DNA from: Deltaproteobacteria bacterium
Lineage (GTDB): Bacteria > Myxococcota_A > Polyangia > Haliangiales > Haliangiaceae
Assembly: GCA_025353585.1 (NCBI GenBank)
Contig: JANXOM010000057.1
Location: 1 to 52,271, forward strand
DNA length: 52,271 nt
Direction of reading: 5' to 3'
The notes below the pieces were generated by a model, which saw only the letters and a program-made list of their open reading frames with translations, had not been told where the DNA came from and ran no database searches. Position numbers and translations under genes: made by a program. Shown piece by piece: positions 35,841-46,345 of this stretch. The stretch's first letter is position 1. Every line of letters begins with the position of its first letter.

Positions 35841-37235
35841 CTAATCGTATCGCAGGCCCTGGACGGGCGTCAGCGACGCCGCACGCCACGCGGGCACCAG
35901 CGCGGCGCACAGGCTGATCACCATCGTCACGCCGACGACGAGCAAGACCTCCTGCGGGCGCACCTCGATCGGCAGCCGATCGATCAGATAGACCTTCGGA
36001 TCGAGCCGGTAGCCATAGCCGCCGACCGCGTAGCAAGTCGCCAGGCCGACGGCGACGCCGATGACCGTGCCGACGAACCCGATCGTCGTGCCGACCACCA
36101 CGAACACCCAGCCGACGCTCCACGACGTCGAGCCCATCGACTTGAGGATCGCGATCTCCCGCGTCTTGTCCGTCACCGTCATCATCAAGGCGGACACCAT
36201 GTTGACGGCGGCGACGATGATGATGAGCGTCAGGATGATCACGAGCGCCAGCTGCTGGAGGTTCAGCGCGGTGAACAGGTTGTGGTTCAGCTCGTACCAG
36301 TCCTGCACCTGATAGGGCGGCCCGCCGAGCGCCTTCTCGAGCTTCGCCGCGATCTCGGACGCGCGGTCGACGTCCTTCACCTTCATCTCCACGCCCATGA
36401 CCTGATCGCCGCGGCCGACGAGGTCCTGCGTGTCCTGCAGCGCCGTGTACATCAGGCGGCGGTCGTACTCGTCGAAGCCGCTGTAGAAGATGCCGGTCAC
36501 GCGGAACTTGCGCGTGCGCGGCGCCGACGACTTCTGGCGCCACGTGTCGAAGTCGATGTTCGACAGCGGCACCACCACGGTGACCTCGTCGCCGAGCTTC
36601 GCCTTGAGCTTGTGGGCGAGCTCCTTGCCCATGATGATCGGCGGGATCGAGCTGCCCGCGCCCGATTCGTTGAGCGAGTCGATCGAGCCCTCGATCATGT
36701 GCTTGTCGAGGTCGAGCACGCCGCGCACGAGCTTCGGGTCGATGCCCTTGATCGCGACGCCAGACAATTCGCCCTTGCCGCGAGTGACGAGCATCTCCGC
36801 GAAGATGAACGGCTGCACGGCGAGCACGTCTGGATCGATGTTCTGCGCGGTCTTCATGACGTCGCGGTACTCCGCGAACGTCAGCTGTGATTTCAAGACG
36901 ATGACGTGCGCGTTGACGCCGAGCACCTTGTCCCGGAACTGCTGCTGGAACCCCGTGGTCACGGCGAGCACGATCGTCAGCGCCGACACGCCCAGCGCGA
37001 CGCCGAGCACCGAGACGCTCGTGAACACCGAGAACAGCGCGAACAGCAGGAAGCACGCCGTCGAGATCATCCCGACGATGAGCAGCGCGACGGCGGCCGG
37101 GTTGCCGCCGCTCGAGCCCGCGAGCATGGCGCCGCCGGCGATCGTGGCGAGCGCGGAGACGGCGGCGCCCGTCAGCATGAAGCGCTCGCGCTTGCCGCCG
37201 TACAGATATCGCCAGCCGATCCGGACCTCGTACAT
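35841..37235 (-). CDS. LolC/LolE-like lipoprotein-releasing ABC permease
   Basis: A 464-residue inner-membrane protein. It opens with MYEVRIGWRYLYGGKRERF, the LolC/E start. An unusual pair of extra hydrophobic segments follows (about 20-62) before the usual first helix (FALFSVFTSVSVLGVALGVSALTIVLAV). A periplasmic domain covers about 100-335. The conserved FtsX-type end has AAVNMVSALMMTVTDKTREIAILKSMG and ALVPAWRAASLTPVQGLRYD. LolCDE moves lipoproteins to the outer membrane, fitting the many lipoproteins here. The ATPase partner is not in the window. Relatives in macrolide exporters are less likely but not excluded. Confidence 0.88.
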   Translation of the reverse strand: MYEVRIGWRYLYGGKRERFMLTGAAVSALATIAGGAMLAGSSGGNPAAVALLIVGMISTACFLLFALFSVFTSVSVLGVALGVSALTIVLAVTTGFQQQFRDKVLGVNAHVIVLKSQLTFAEYRDVMKTAQNIDPDVLAVQPFIFAEMLVTRGKGELSGVAIKGIDPKLVRGVLDLDKHMIEGSIDSLNESGAGSSIPPIIMGKELAHKLKAKLGDEVTVVVPLSNIDFDTWRQKSSAPRTRKFRVTGIFYSGFDEYDRRLMYTALQDTQDLVGRGDQVMGVEMKVKDVDRASEIAAKLEKALGGPPYQVQDWYELNHNLFTALNLQQLALVIILTLIIIVAAVNMVSALMMTVTDKTREIAILKSMGSTSWSVGWVFVVVGTTIGFVGTVIGVAVGLATCYAVGGYGYRLDPKVYLIDRLPIEVRPQEVLLVVGVTMVISLCAALVPAWRAASLTPVQGLRYD

Positions 37236-37344
37236 GGGGAGTGCGCACTTTGCCTCGCCGAGAGAGCGAGTGCCAGCGGCCTTCACGTGACACGTACCTC
37301 GCGCGCTAGTTGCGGCGCGATCGACAAACCACATACAAACCGTC

Positions 37345-37373
37345 TTGACTGACTGTTTTCGGCGCGGCAGACT
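37345..37373 (+). promoter_or_regulatory. Candidate promoter of the tetR-MFE-2 operon
   Basis: TTGACT at 37345-37350 in an AT-rich patch lies 32 bases upstream of the regulator ATG; the -10 position is not clearly sigma-70-like. Weak support. Confidence 0.25.
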
Positions 37374-37382
37374 GCGCGACGG

Positions 37383-38060
37383 ATGCCCGAGCTGGCCGCC
37401 GCACGAGCCCCGAGGACGCAGCAACAGCGGCGGGACGAGACGCGCGGCGCGCTCCTGGACGCGGCGATCGAGAGCCTGATCGAGGTCGGCTTTGCCCGCA
37501 CGACCACGCTCGAGGTGCAGCGGCGCGCGGACGTCTCGCGCGGCGCCCTGCTCCACCACTTTCCGTCCAAGGCCGAGCTGCTCGTGGCCGCCGTCGAGCA
37601 CCTCGCCGAGATGCGGGCGCGGGAGCTGAAGGTCCTCGCCCGGCAGCTGCCCGATGGCCGCGAGCGCGGCCAGTCCCGCACCGACGCCGTCCTCGAGCTG
37701 ATCTGGCAGTGCTTCTCGGGGCCATTCTACCAGGTCTCGATGGAGCTCCGCTCCGCCGCCCGCACCGACGCCGAGCTCCGCCCCGTGCTCATCGCGGCCG
37801 AGCGCTCGCTGCGCGATCGCATCTTCGCCCAGGCCCGCACGCTGTTCGGCGCCGACGTAGCCGAGCACCCGGCCCTCGAGCGCGCGCTCGACCTGACGCT
37901 GCAGCTCATGATCGGCGCCGCCAACAGCGCCGTCATCCACGCCGACGGCGCCGTGCGCCTGTTGATCGACGACTGGAAGTCGATCTTCCCCACGCTCCTG
38001 ACGACGCTGGCACCCGCGAAGAAGAGCAGCAAGAAACCAAAGACTCGAGGAGAGACCTGA
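37383..38060 (+). CDS. TetR-family transcriptional regulator
   Basis: A 225-residue repressor-type protein. N-terminal helix-turn-helix: TRGALLDAAIESLIEVGFARTTTL then RADVSRGALLHHFPSKAELLVAAV. The C-terminal ligand domain (about 90-210) is alpha-helical and variable; the tail is Lys-rich. Its TGA overlaps the ATG of the multifunctional enzyme by one base, so it is likely an autoregulator of the lipid oxidation genes, sensing an acyl-CoA or sterol-like compound. The ligand is inference from neighbours only. Confidence 0.93.
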   Translation: MPELAAARAPRTQQQRRDETRGALLDAAIESLIEVGFARTTTLEVQRRADVSRGALLHHFPSKAELLVAAVEHLAEMRARELKVLARQLPDGRERGQSRTDAVLELIWQCFSGPFYQVSMELRSAARTDAELRPVLIAAERSLRDRIFAQARTLFGADVAEHPALERALDLTLQLMIGAANSAVIHADGAVRLLIDDWKSIFPTLLTTLAPAKKSSKKPKTRGET

Positions 38061-41000
38061 TGAGCAACGAGCTACGTTTCGACGACAAGGTCGCCATCGT
38101 CACCGGCGCCGGCGGAGGCCTCGGCCGCTCGCACGCGCTGCTGCTGGCATCGCGCGGCGCCAAGGTCGTGGTCAATGACCTCGGCGGCAGCTTCACCGGC
38201 GAGGGCAAGTCCGGCGGCGCGGCCGACAAGGTCGTCGACGAGATCAAGGCCGCGGGCGGCACCGCCGTCGCGAACTACGACTCCGTCGAGGACGGCGACA
38301 AGATCGTCAAGACCGCGATCGACACCTACGGCAAGATCGACATCCTCATCAACAACGCCGGCATCCTCCGCGATGTCTCGTTCCCGAAGATGACCCAGGC
38401 CGACTGGGACATCATCTATCGCGTCCACGTCCTCGGCGCGTTCAAGACCACGCACGCCGCGTGGCCGTACATGCGCGACGCGGGCTACGGCCGCGTCATC
38501 TTCACGGCGTCCGCCGCGGGCATCTACGGCAACTTCGGCCAGGCGAACTACGCGATGGCCAAGCTCGGCCTCCACGGCCTCGGCCAGACGCTCGCCCTCG
38601 AGGGCAAGAAGCGCAACATCATCGTCAACACCATCGCGCCGCTCGCCGGCTCGCGCATGACCGAGACCGTGCTCCCCAAGGAGCTCCTCGACGTGCTGCG
38701 CCCCGAGTACGTCTCGCCGCTCGTCGCGCGCCTCGCGCACGAGTCGAACCAGGACACCGGCGGCCTCTACGAGGTCGGCGGCGGGTTCTTCGCGAAGCTC
38801 CGCTGGGAGCGCGCGGCCGGCAAGATGTTCCGCGTCGGGCGCGGCATCTCGATCGAGGACATCGACGTGGCGTGGACGAAGATCACGTCCTTCGAGGCCG
38901 GGCACGCGGATATCCGGGACAAGCCGCAGCACCCCGAGTCCATCGCGGCGTCGATGCAGCCGATCATGGAGAACGTCGAGGCCGGCCCGAGCAAGGGCGG
39001 CAACGCGTTCATCGACGTCGATCAGGCGCTCGGCTACACCTACCCCGAGCTCAAGTGGACGTACGACGAGCGCGACGTCTCGCTCTACGCTCTCGGCGTC
39101 GGCGCGGCCGAGAACCCGACGGACGAGCGCGACCTGCAGCTCGTGTACGAGCTCTCCGGCAAGGGCATGAAGGTCCTGCCGAGCTTCGGCGTGAACTCGG
39201 CGATCCGCATGGTGTTCGCGTTCGGCAAGGAGGGCATTACCGCGCCGGGCCTCACGTTCGGCCTCGACCGCGTGCTCCACGGCGAGCAGTACACCGAGGT
39301 CTTCCGCCCGCTGCCGACCCACGGCACGCTGACCACGAAGGCGACGGTCAAGCAGATCTTCGACAAGGGCAAGAACGCGCTCGTCGTCACCGAGTTCACG
39401 AGCTACGACGAGACCGGCGACGCGCTCATCAAGAACGAGCTGACGACGTTCGTCCGCGGCGCGGGCGGCTGGGGCGGCGATCGCGGCCCGTCGGCCGACG
39501 TCAATGTTCCGCCGGACCGCGCGCCCGACAAGGTCATCGAGGACAAGACGCACGAGAACCAGGCGCTGCTCTACCGCCTGTCCGGCGACTGGAACCCGCT
39601 GCACGCGGACCCGGGGTTCGCGAAGGCGTTCGGCTTCGCCAAGCCGATCCTCCACGGCCTGTGCACGTTCGGCTACGCGACGCGCCACGTGGCCCAGGCG
39701 TTCGCGCCCGACGGTGACCCGCGCTACGTCAAGAGCATCAAGGCGCGGTTCGCGTCGAGCGTGTTCCCGGGCGACACGCTCGTCACCGAGATGTGGAAGG
39801 AAGGAACCAAGATCATCTTCCGCACGAAGGTGAAGGAGCGCGGCGAGGTCTGCATCTCGAACGCGGCCGTGGAGCTGTTCACGGAGCTTCCGAAGCCCAA
39901 GGAGCGGGCGAAGGCCGGCGCGGCGAAGACCGGCGCGGCGGCGAGCGCACCGACGGCCACGACGGGCGACATCTTCCGCGCGATGGACGCGTTCGTGAAG
40001 GGCAACCCGGCCACCGCCGAGAAGGTGAAGACGAACTTCCTGTTCCAGCTCTCGGGCCCGGACAGCAAGTGGACCGTCGATCTGACGACGCCGCCGGGCG
40101 CGGTCACCGAGGGCGTGCACGGCAAGGCCGTCTGCACGCTCGACATGACGGACGCCGACTTCATGGCGATGGCGACGGGCGCCGCCGACGCGATGAAGCT
40201 GTTCTCGACCGGCAAGCTCAAGATCACCGGCGACGTGATGGCGTCGCAGAAGCTCGGCTTCCTCAAGAAGCTGACGCCGGAGATGATCGCGGCCGAGACG
40301 GCGAAGCGCGGCGGCGGGGCGAGCGCGACGGCCCCGGGGGCGCAGGTGCCGCACGAGGCGCCGCTGGCGCCGACGGAGCCGTCGACGGCCGAGGTGTTCG
40401 CGGTGATCGCGGACTACCTCACGACGAACCCGGACCTCGCCGGCAAGGTCGGCATGGTCTACGCGTGGAGGATCAAGGAGCCCGACAGCAGCTGGATCCT
40501 CGACCTCAAGACGGGCTCGGGCAGCACGCGCGCCGGCGACGGGGCGGCGGACTGCACGCTCGAGATCACGGAGAGCGACTTCCTCGCGCTGACGACCGGC
40601 AAGGCCGACGCGATGAAGCTCTTCACCACGGGCAAGCTGAAGATCAGCGGCAACGTGATGGCGTCGCAGAAGCTCGAGTTCCTGAAGAAGATGGATCCGG
40701 CGCGGGGCGCGGCGGTCGTGGCGAAGCTGCGCGGGGCCGCGGCCCCGGCGGCGGCCGGTGCCGCAGCGGCGCCCCCGGCGGCGGCCCCGAAGGCGGCGCA
40801 CGCGGCGGCGTTCTTCGCCGCGCTGACGAAGCGGCTCGCGGATCAGCCGGCGCTCGCCAAAGAAGTCGGAACCAAGCTGACCCTCAAGGTCGGCGACCGC
40901 GCCGAAACCTTCGATCTCGCGTCGCCAGCGTCCGCCGGCGCCGCTCACCCTGGGCTCGGCGGCACCACCGCCACCACGCTCACCGTCGCCGACGCCGATC

Positions 41001-41113
41001 TGCCGGAGCTCGCGGCCGGCAACGCGAAGTCTCTGTTCCAGCACGGCAAGCTCCGCGTCGATGGCGACATGTCCGTCGTTCACCGCCTCGGCATCTTCAA
41101 GTCCCTCATCTAA
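38060..41113 (+). CDS. Peroxisomal-type multifunctional enzyme: SDR dehydrogenase, MaoC-type hydratase and three SCP2 domains
   Basis: A 1017-residue protein with the domain order of eukaryotic MFE-2 (HSD17B4). SDR unit, residues 1-300: [17 protein letters not shown] cofactor loop, NNAGILRD, and YAMAK catalytic Tyr/Lys. Hydratase unit, about 330-620: hot-dog double fold with [20 protein letters not shown], holding the catalytic Asp and His. Then three SCP2 sterol-carrier domains, about 635-748, 776-890 and 915-1017; the first two share MKLFxTGKLKI and VMASQKLxFLKK, the third is more divergent. It should hydrate and oxidise enoyl-CoAs of branched or sterol-side-chain acids. Three SCP2 copies is unusual; animal MFE-2 has one. 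Confidence 0.93.
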   Translation: MSNELRFDDKVAIVTGAGGGLGRSHALLLASRGAKVVVNDLGGSFTGEGKSGGAADKVVDEIKAAGGTAVANYDSVEDGDKIVKTAIDTYGKIDILINNAGILRDVSFPKMTQADWDIIYRVHVLGAFKTTHAAWPYMRDAGYGRVIFTASAAGIYGNFGQANYAMAKLGLHGLGQTLALEGKKRNIIVNTIAPLAGSRMTETVLPKELLDVLRPEYVSPLVARLAHESNQDTGGLYEVGGGFFAKLRWERAAGKMFRVGRGISIEDIDVAWTKITSFEAGHADIRDKPQHPESIAASMQPIMENVEAGPSKGGNAFIDVDQALGYTYPELKWTYDERDVSLYALGVGAAENPTDERDLQLVYELSGKGMKVLPSFGVNSAIRMVFAFGKEGITAPGLTFGLDRVLHGEQYTEVFRPLPTHGTLTTKATVKQIFDKGKNALVVTEFTSYDETGDALIKNELTTFVRGAGGWGGDRGPSADVNVPPDRAPDKVIEDKTHENQALLYRLSGDWNPLHADPGFAKAFGFAKPILHGLCTFGYATRHVAQAFAPDGDPRYVKSIKARFASSVFPGDTLVTEMWKEGTKIIFRTKVKERGEVCISNAAVELFTELPKPKERAKAGAAKTGAAASAPTATTGDIFRAMDAFVKGNPATAEKVKTNFLFQLSGPDSKWTVDLTTPPGAVTEGVHGKAVCTLDMTDADFMAMATGAADAMKLFSTGKLKITGDVMASQKLGFLKKLTPEMIAAETAKRGGGASATAPGAQVPHEAPLAPTEPSTAEVFAVIADYLTTNPDLAGKVGMVYAWRIKEPDSSWILDLKTGSGSTRAGDGAADCTLEITESDFLALTTGKADAMKLFTTGKLKISGNVMASQKLEFLKKMDPARGAAVVAKLRGAAAPAAAGAAAAPPAAAPKAAHAAAFFAALTKRLADQPALAKEVGTKLTLKVGDRAETFDLASPASAGAAHPGLGGTTATTLTVADADLPELAAGNAKSLFQHGKLRVDGDMSVVHRLGIFKSLI

Positions 41114-41127
41114 GGAGAACCAGCACC

Positions 41128-42312
41128 ATGCCCAGGAAAGTAAACGTCATCGGCGTCGGGATGGTTCCCTTCGCGAAGCCCGGCAAGAGCGAGGAGTACT
41201 ACGTCATGGCGCAGAAGGCCGGCACCGCCGCGCTGACCGACGCCAAGGTGTCGTTCGACAAGGTGGAGCAGGCGTACGCCGGCTACGTCTACGGCGACTC
41301 GACGTGCGGCCAGCGCGCGATCTACCAGCTCGGCCTCACCGGCATCCCGGTGTTCAACGTCAACAACAACTGCTCGACCGGCAGCTCCGCGCTGATGCTC
41401 GGCGCGCAGGCCATCGCGGGCGGCATGGCCGAGTGCGTGATCGTCGTCGGCTTCGAGCAGATGGAGGCCGGCGCGCTGCAGGCCAAGTGGACCGACCGCG
41501 CCAACCCGCTCGACAAGTTCGTCAACGTGATGAACGAGGAGCAAGGCTTCAACCAGGCCCCGCCCGCCGCGCAGATGTTCGGGGGCGCGGGCCGCGAGTA
41601 CCGGTGGAAGCACGGCACGAAGCGCGAGACGTTCGCGAAGATCAGCGCGAAGGCGCGCACGCACGCGGCCAAGAACCCGTACGCGCTGTTCAAGGAGCTC
41701 CTCTCCGTCGAGGAGATCCTCGCCTCGCCCGAGGTGTTCGATCCGTTGACGCGCTACCAGTGCTGCCCGCCGACGTGCGGCGCCGCGGCGGCCGTCCTCG
41801 CGAGCGATGACTTCGTGAAGAAGCATGGCGGGGATGGCAAGCCCGTCTACATCGCGGCCCAGGCGATGACGACGGACTACCCGTCGTCGTTCGAGGAGCA
41901 CTCGATGATCAAGATGGTCGGCTACGACATGGCCAAGGCGTGCGCCAAGAAGGTGTACGAGCAGGCTGGCCTCGGCCCCGATGACGTCGACGTCATCGAG
42001 CTCCACGACTGCTTCACCGCCAACGAGCTCCTGACGTACGAGGCCGTGGGCCTGTGCAAGGAGGGCGAGGCGGAGAAGTTCATCTGGGACGGCGACAACA
42101 CGTACGGCGGCAAGTACGTCACGAACCCGTCGGGCGGCCTCCTGTCCAAGGGCCACCCGCTCGGCGCGACGGGCCTCGCCCAGTGCACCGAGCTCGTGTG
42201 GCAGTTGCGCGGCCAGGCCGACCAGCGCCAGGTCGAGGGCGCGAAGGTCGCGCTCCAGCACAACCTCGGGCTCGGCGGCGCGTGCGTGATGACGCTGTAC
42301 CGCCGCGACTGA
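41128..42312 (+). CDS. SCP-x-type thiolase / lipid-transfer thiolase
   Basis: A 394-residue thiolase of the sterol carrier protein-x family. Nucleophile Cys in [16 protein letters not shown] (around residue 81), [16 protein letters not shown], and the C-terminal [18 protein letters not shown] plus [15 protein letters not shown] good ribosome site (AAGGAG) lies ten bases before the ATG, 14 bases after the multifunctional enzyme gene. Known relatives cleave 3-oxoacyl-CoAs of branched or sterol-derived acids, so the two genes provide hydration, oxidation and thiolysis, the last three steps of a beta-oxidation turn. SCP2 domains sit on the partner rather than on this protein. Confidence 0.93.
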   Translation: MPRKVNVIGVGMVPFAKPGKSEEYYVMAQKAGTAALTDAKVSFDKVEQAYAGYVYGDSTCGQRAIYQLGLTGIPVFNVNNNCSTGSSALMLGAQAIAGGMAECVIVVGFEQMEAGALQAKWTDRANPLDKFVNVMNEEQGFNQAPPAAQMFGGAGREYRWKHGTKRETFAKISAKARTHAAKNPYALFKELLSVEEILASPEVFDPLTRYQCCPPTCGAAAAVLASDDFVKKHGGDGKPVYIAAQAMTTDYPSSFEEHSMIKMVGYDMAKACAKKVYEQAGLGPDDVDVIELHDCFTANELLTYEAVGLCKEGEAEKFIWDGDNTYGGKYVTNPSGGLLSKGHPLGATGLAQCTELVWQLRGQADQRQVEGAKVALQHNLGLGGACVMTLYRRD

Positions 42313-42319
42313 TCCGGCT

Positions 42320-42345
42320 CTGACAGGCGTGCGCTTCGCTGTCAG
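42320..42345 (+). terminator. Hairpin after the thiolase gene
   Basis: CTGACAG (42320-42326) pairs with CTGTCAG (42339-42345), seven base pairs plus part of the inner GCG/CGC, starting eight bases after the thiolase stop. There is no T-run, so intrinsic termination is uncertain. Confidence 0.4.
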
Positions 42346-42444
42346 CGGTGAGTGAGCGCGCGTCGGCCGGCTCGTGCGTGGGGGTGGGGGCCGCGATCGC
42401 GGTGGGCACTCTCCGGCGTGGCGGTACAGGCAGGTGACAGCCGC

Positions 42445-42469
42445 GCGCAACTCGTGATTGTTGCGCAAC
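42445..42469. promoter_or_regulatory. Inverted repeat GCGCAAC-N8-GTTGCGC before a lipoprotein gene
   Basis: Perfect seven-base arms at 42445-42451 and 42460-42466; the right arm is itself part of the ten-base palindrome GTTGCGCAAC. The arms share the GCAAC/GTTGC core of the tandem palindromes at 35798-35831, which also precede a lipoprotein gene. It ends 35 bases before the ATG at 42505. Confidence 0.4.
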
Positions 42470-42504
42470 CTGTCCCTGGTCCGCGCCTTGCTGTATCCGC
42501 GGGT

Positions 42505-43164
42505 ATGAAGCTCGTCGTCGCGCTCGGACTCGGAACCCTCGCCGCCTGCACCGGCGAAGTGACAGGCCGCTACTCGCAGGATCTGTCAGCGCCGCCCGCT
42601 GGCGAATGCGGCGAGGTCGAGACGCACACGATCGGCGTGTTCCAGACGCCGAACGGCAGCGGGACGATCTACCTCGAGCGCGCCGGCAAGCACGTCCTCG
42701 TGCTCTCCGCGCACGAGAAGACCACGTGGCACATCAAGACGGCGCCCGGCGCGGAGCTCGTGCACGTCTACGCCGTCGGCTTCCACGCCCAGGCCGTGGA
42801 CGTCTCGGAGGCGAACGGCCACCCCACGGTGAAGATCGACAGCATGGACAAGAACGCCACCGCGGCCTGCGGCTACTCGTGGCCGTACGACGGCGACGGC
42901 TGCGACACCGACGGCCTCCTCCAGCTCGCCGCCGCGCGCACGAAGCACGACATCAACAGCTTCGCGGGCTGCTACGAGGCCGGGATCTGGAAGATCGGCA
43001 AGGACATGGCCGCCACCTCGGACTGCGCCGTCAGCCAGGGTTACGTCCAGGATCACTTCTTCTCGTGCGACAGCGGCGACACCGATGGCCACTGTGGCAG
43101 CGGTGACGACAGCGGCAGCGACAACGGGCAGCCCGGCAGCGACGGCGGCCCCATCCTGTACTGA
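42505..43164 (+). CDS. Lipoprotein, function unknown
   Basis: A 219-residue protein from the ATG at 42505, with signal MKLVVALGLGTLAAC (lipobox Cys 15). The mature part has a beta-rich core (HTIGVFQTPNGSGTIYLERAGK; THIKTA-like strands with VHVYAVGFHAQAVDVSE), several Cys (CGY, GCDTDG, GCYEAG, DCAVSQ, FSCDSG) and a Ser/Gly/Asp-rich tail. No recognised family. The longer frame upstream lacks a signal peptide, so I rejected earlier starts. Confidence 0.7.
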   Translation: MKLVVALGLGTLAACTGEVTGRYSQDLSAPPAGECGEVETHTIGVFQTPNGSGTIYLERAGKHVLVLSAHEKTTWHIKTAPGAELVHVYAVGFHAQAVDVSEANGHPTVKIDSMDKNATAACGYSWPYDGDGCDTDGLLQLAAARTKHDINSFAGCYEAGIWKIGKDMAATSDCAVSQGYVQDHFFSCDSGDTDGHCGSGDDSGSDNGQPGSDGGPILY

Positions 43165-43166
43165 CG

Positions 43167-44399
43167 CTAACCGCGCGCGCGCCCGCTGGCCCGCTGGTCG
43201 GCCAGCTCCTGCTTCGCGATCGACTCGAGGTGCACCTCGTCGGGCCCATCCGCGAGGCGCAGGGTGCGCGCGGCGGCCCACGCGTAGGCGAGCGCGAAGT
43301 CTTGCGAGACGCCGCCACCCCCGTGGACCTGGATCGCGCGGTCGATCACGGCGAGCGCCATGTTCGGCGCCACGACCTTGATCATCGCGATCAGCTTGCG
43401 GCTCTCCTTGTTGCCGACGGTGTCCATCGCGTGCGCCGCGTGCAGCGTGAGCAGCCGCGCCTGATCGATCTCGATCCGGCTCTTCGCGATCTCGTGCCGC
43501 AGCGCGCCCTGCTCCGCCAGCGGCTTGCCAAACGCGACCCGCTCCTCGGCGCGCAGGCACATGAGCCGCAGGGCCCGCTCGGCGAGGCCGATCAGCCGCA
43601 TGCAGTGATGGATGCGGCCCGGCCCGAGGCGGCCCTGCGCGATCTCGAAGCCGCGGCCCTCGCCGAGGAGCACGTTCGTCTTCGGCACGCGCACGTTCTT
43701 GAAGATGACCTCGGCGTGGCCGTGCGGCGCGTCGTCGTAGCCGAACACCGTCAGCGGGCGAACGATCGTCACGCCGGGCGTGTCCATCGGCACGAGCACC
43801 ATCGACTGCTGCGTGTGGCGCGGGCCGTCCGTGGCCGTCTTGCCCATCACGATCGCGATCTTGCAGCGCGGATCGAGCGCGCCCGACGTCCACCACTTGC
43901 GACCATCGATGACGTAGTCGGCGCCGTCGCTGCGGATCGCGCACGCGATGTTCGTCGCGTCAGACGACGCCACCTCGGGCTCCGTCATCGCGAAGCACGA
44001 CCGGATCTCGCCCGCGAGGAGCGGCTCGAGCCACTGCTTCTTGTGCGCGGCCGTGCCGTAGCGCGCGAAGACCTCCATGTTGCCGGTGTCGGGCGCGGCG
44101 CAGTTGAAGACCTCCGGCGCGATCGGCGAGTGCCCCATGATCTCGCAGAGCGGCGCGTACTCGAGGTTCGTCAGCCCCGCACCGCCGCCGTGGTCCGGCA
44201 GGAACATATTCCACAGGTTCGCCGCGCGCGCCTTGGCCTTGAGCTCCTCCATGACCGACGGGATCGCCCACCGCGTCGCGCTGGCGGCGAGCTGCTGCTG
44301 ATAGACCGCCTCGGCCGGGAGCACGTGCTCCTCGACGAACGCGGCCACCGCCGACTCGAGGGCCTTCACGCGATCGGACTTCTCGGGCGTCATGAGCAC
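43167..44399 (-). CDS. Acyl-CoA dehydrogenase, ACAD10/11-like
   Basis: A 410-residue FAD enzyme making the first double bond in beta-oxidation. The start is GTG at 44399 or, equally, ATG at 44393. Visible: [20 protein letters not shown]-contact [64 protein letters not shown] and [14 protein letters not shown], whose ADGPDEVH places an Asp at the catalytic-base position, as in ACAD10/11. It could feed the multifunctional enzyme/thiolase pair, with which it is convergent, not co-transcribed. Confidence 0.93.
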   Translation of the reverse strand: MLMTPEKSDRVKALESAVAAFVEEHVLPAEAVYQQQLAASATRWAIPSVMEELKAKARAANLWNMFLPDHGGGAGLTNLEYAPLCEIMGHSPIAPEVFNCAAPDTGNMEVFARYGTAAHKKQWLEPLLAGEIRSCFAMTEPEVASSDATNIACAIRSDGADYVIDGRKWWTSGALDPRCKIAIVMGKTATDGPRHTQQSMVLVPMDTPGVTIVRPLTVFGYDDAPHGHAEVIFKNVRVPKTNVLLGEGRGFEIAQGRLGPGRIHHCMRLIGLAERALRLMCLRAEERVAFGKPLAEQGALRHEIAKSRIEIDQARLLTLHAAHAMDTVGNKESRKLIAMIKVVAPNMALAVIDRAIQVHGGGGVSQDFALAYAWAAARTLRLADGPDEVHLESIAKQELADQRASGRARG

Positions 44400-44413
44400 A
44401 CCCTACCCGATCG

Positions 44414-46294
44414 CTACGGCCGACAGCGCGCGAGGGCCTCGAGGAGCGCGCTGCGCACGAAGGGCTTGGGCAGGAACGCCGCGCGGCCGAGGGCGAGCAG
44501 CTCCTCCAAGCTCTGATCTTTCGGGAAGCCCGACATGAGCACGATCGGGAACTCGGGATCGATGGCGCGCAACGCCCGGAAGCACTCCGCGCCGGTCATC
44601 CCCGGCATCGCCAGATCGAGGAGGGCCATCGAGTACGTGGTGGGGTCGGCCTGGAACAGCGCGAGCGCCGCGTGCCCGCTCTCGGCCGCCTGGGATGCGA
44701 CCGCTTCCGTCCCGAGCAGGCGCGTGCAGACCTTGCGCACCATCTCCTCGTCGTCGATCACGAGCACGGGGCGCAGCGCGGTCAGCGCCGGCAAGGTCGG
44801 GCGCGAGCTCTGCATGCCGAGCGGCCGCGCCAGGACCGGCTGGACGGCCACGGTGGGAAGCAGGATCGTGGCGGTCGTCCCCGCGCCCGGCTCGCTGCGC
44901 AGCGAGACCTCGCCCTGGTGATCGCGGATCGTTCCGTAGACCATCGCGAGGCCGAGGCCGCTGCCGCCCCGTTGCAGGGTCGAGGTCTTCGTCGAATAGA
45001 ACGGCTCGAACGCGTGCTCGAGCGTCTCCGGGGTCATGCCGGCCCCGGTGTCCCGGACCTCGAAGCGGAGATACGGGCCCGGGGCGAGCATCGCGCGCTC
45101 CCCGCTGGCCAGCGTCGCGGCGGACAGCGCGAGCGTGATCGTGCCGGTGTCGGCGATCGCGTCGATCGCGTTGAGGCACAGGTTCATGACCACGTGGCTC
45201 AGCTGCGCGGGGTCCCCCATGACCACGGCCGCCGCCGCGCCGGGCTCGTGGTCCCGGACGAAGCGGATCCGCTGCGGCGCCGTGCGCGCGAGCAGCGTGA
45301 GCACCTCGTCGATGATCGACCGGAGGGTCACGGGTTCGTGCCGATGCTTGCCGCGGCGGGCGAACCCGAGCAGGTTCCGCGTCAATGCGGCGCCGCGCTG
45401 GGCGGCGGTCACGATCTGCGCGAACTCCTCGGCCACCGCCGCCCCCCCGTGATCCTCGACGCCGAGCTCGGCCACGCCGAGGATCGCCGCGAGGACGTTG
45501 TTGATGTCGTGCGAGATCCCGCCCGCCAGCGTGCCGACGGCGTCGAGCTTCTGCACGTGGCGGAGCTGGTCGGCGAGCTCGCGCTCCCGGGCTTCGAGCG
45601 CGATCCGAGCGACCTCGCTGCGCTGCCGGTCGGCCAGCTGGCCCTCGAGCGCGAGCAGCGCCGCCGCGAGCTCCGCGTGCCGATCCCGCGCCGCCTGGTG
45701 CAACTCGAAGATGGTCGCGTAGCTGCGGCGCCGGCCCGCCTGGATGGCGGCGGCGACGATGACGCTCGCGGTCATCATCATCACGACGCCGACGATCGCG
45801 CGGTCGTCGCCGGTGCGCGCGCCGATGGCTCCCGCCATGCACCCCGTGACCGCCCAGATCAGCCCCGCCACCGCGCGCCACGGCTGGCGACGGACGGCCA
45901 CGACCCCGAGCCCGACCGGAAGGAACGCCAGATAGAACAGCTCGCGGGCATCGGTGAAGAGCCACGCCGCGCCGAGGACATTTGCCGTCACGAGGCTGAC
46001 GAGCACGAAGCCGAACGCCTCGGTCACGGCGAGCGCGCGCTGCCGGCGGCGCTGCATCAGGACGACGGCGACCGCCCAGCCCGTCGGCGGGAGGTTCATC
46101 AGCACCGCCAGCGCCTGGCGCGGGTCCTTGGTGATGCCCAGGGCCGCGTTGATGATGATGAACGCGCCGAGCACCGCGACCGCCCCCCACGCCATCCGGT
46201 ACATCGACTCGTGCACGGACCGCTCGATCACGGCGCGGTCCTCCGCCCGCTCGAGGAGGGGATCACCGACGCGCCACCGCGCTCGTCGAGACAT
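44414..46294 (-). CDS. Membrane hybrid histidine kinase with C-terminal receiver
   Basis: About 626 residues from the ATG at 46294; an in-frame TTG at 46345 is less likely. Five to six N-terminal membrane helices (about 30-190) form a small sensor, then a coiled stretch, then HisKA with GTLAGGISHDINNVLAAILG (phospho-His about 262). The HATPase has VVMNLCLNAIDAI, VRDTGAGMTPETLEHAFEPFYS and GGSGLGLAMVYGTI. The receiver at the end has VLVIDDEEMV, LLDLAMPG (Asp about 558) and LPKPF. Classic hybrid kinase; the signal and partner are unknown. Divergent from the ArsR-methyltransferase gene; a two-box motif lies between them. Confidence 0.93.
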   Translation of the reverse strand: MSRRARWRVGDPLLERAEDRAVIERSVHESMYRMAWGAVAVLGAFIIINAALGITKDPRQALAVLMNLPPTGWAVAVVLMQRRRQRALAVTEAFGFVLVSLVTANVLGAAWLFTDARELFYLAFLPVGLGVVAVRRQPWRAVAGLIWAVTGCMAGAIGARTGDDRAIVGVVMMMTASVIVAAAIQAGRRRSYATIFELHQAARDRHAELAAALLALEGQLADRQRSEVARIALEARERELADQLRHVQKLDAVGTLAGGISHDINNVLAAILGVAELGVEDHGGAAVAEEFAQIVTAAQRGAALTRNLLGFARRGKHRHEPVTLRSIIDEVLTLLARTAPQRIRFVRDHEPGAAAAVVMGDPAQLSHVVMNLCLNAIDAIADTGTITLALSAATLASGERAMLAPGPYLRFEVRDTGAGMTPETLEHAFEPFYSTKTSTLQRGGSGLGLAMVYGTIRDHQGEVSLRSEPGAGTTATILLPTVAVQPVLARPLGMQSSRPTLPALTALRPVLVIDDEEMVRKVCTRLLGTEAVASQAAESGHAALALFQADPTTYSMALLDLAMPGMTGAECFRALRAIDPEFPIVLMSGFPKDQSLEELLALGRAAFLPKPFVRSALLEALARCRP

Positions 46295-46345
46295 CGTTCG
46301 CAAAGATATCGGCCTCTTAGGCCCGATGTGAAGAGCGCGAGCCAA

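Noticed and set aside
38072..41083. 1003-codon minus-strand frame opposite the multifunctional enzyme gene
   Set aside because: Antisense shadow; the plus strand shows all catalytic motifs.
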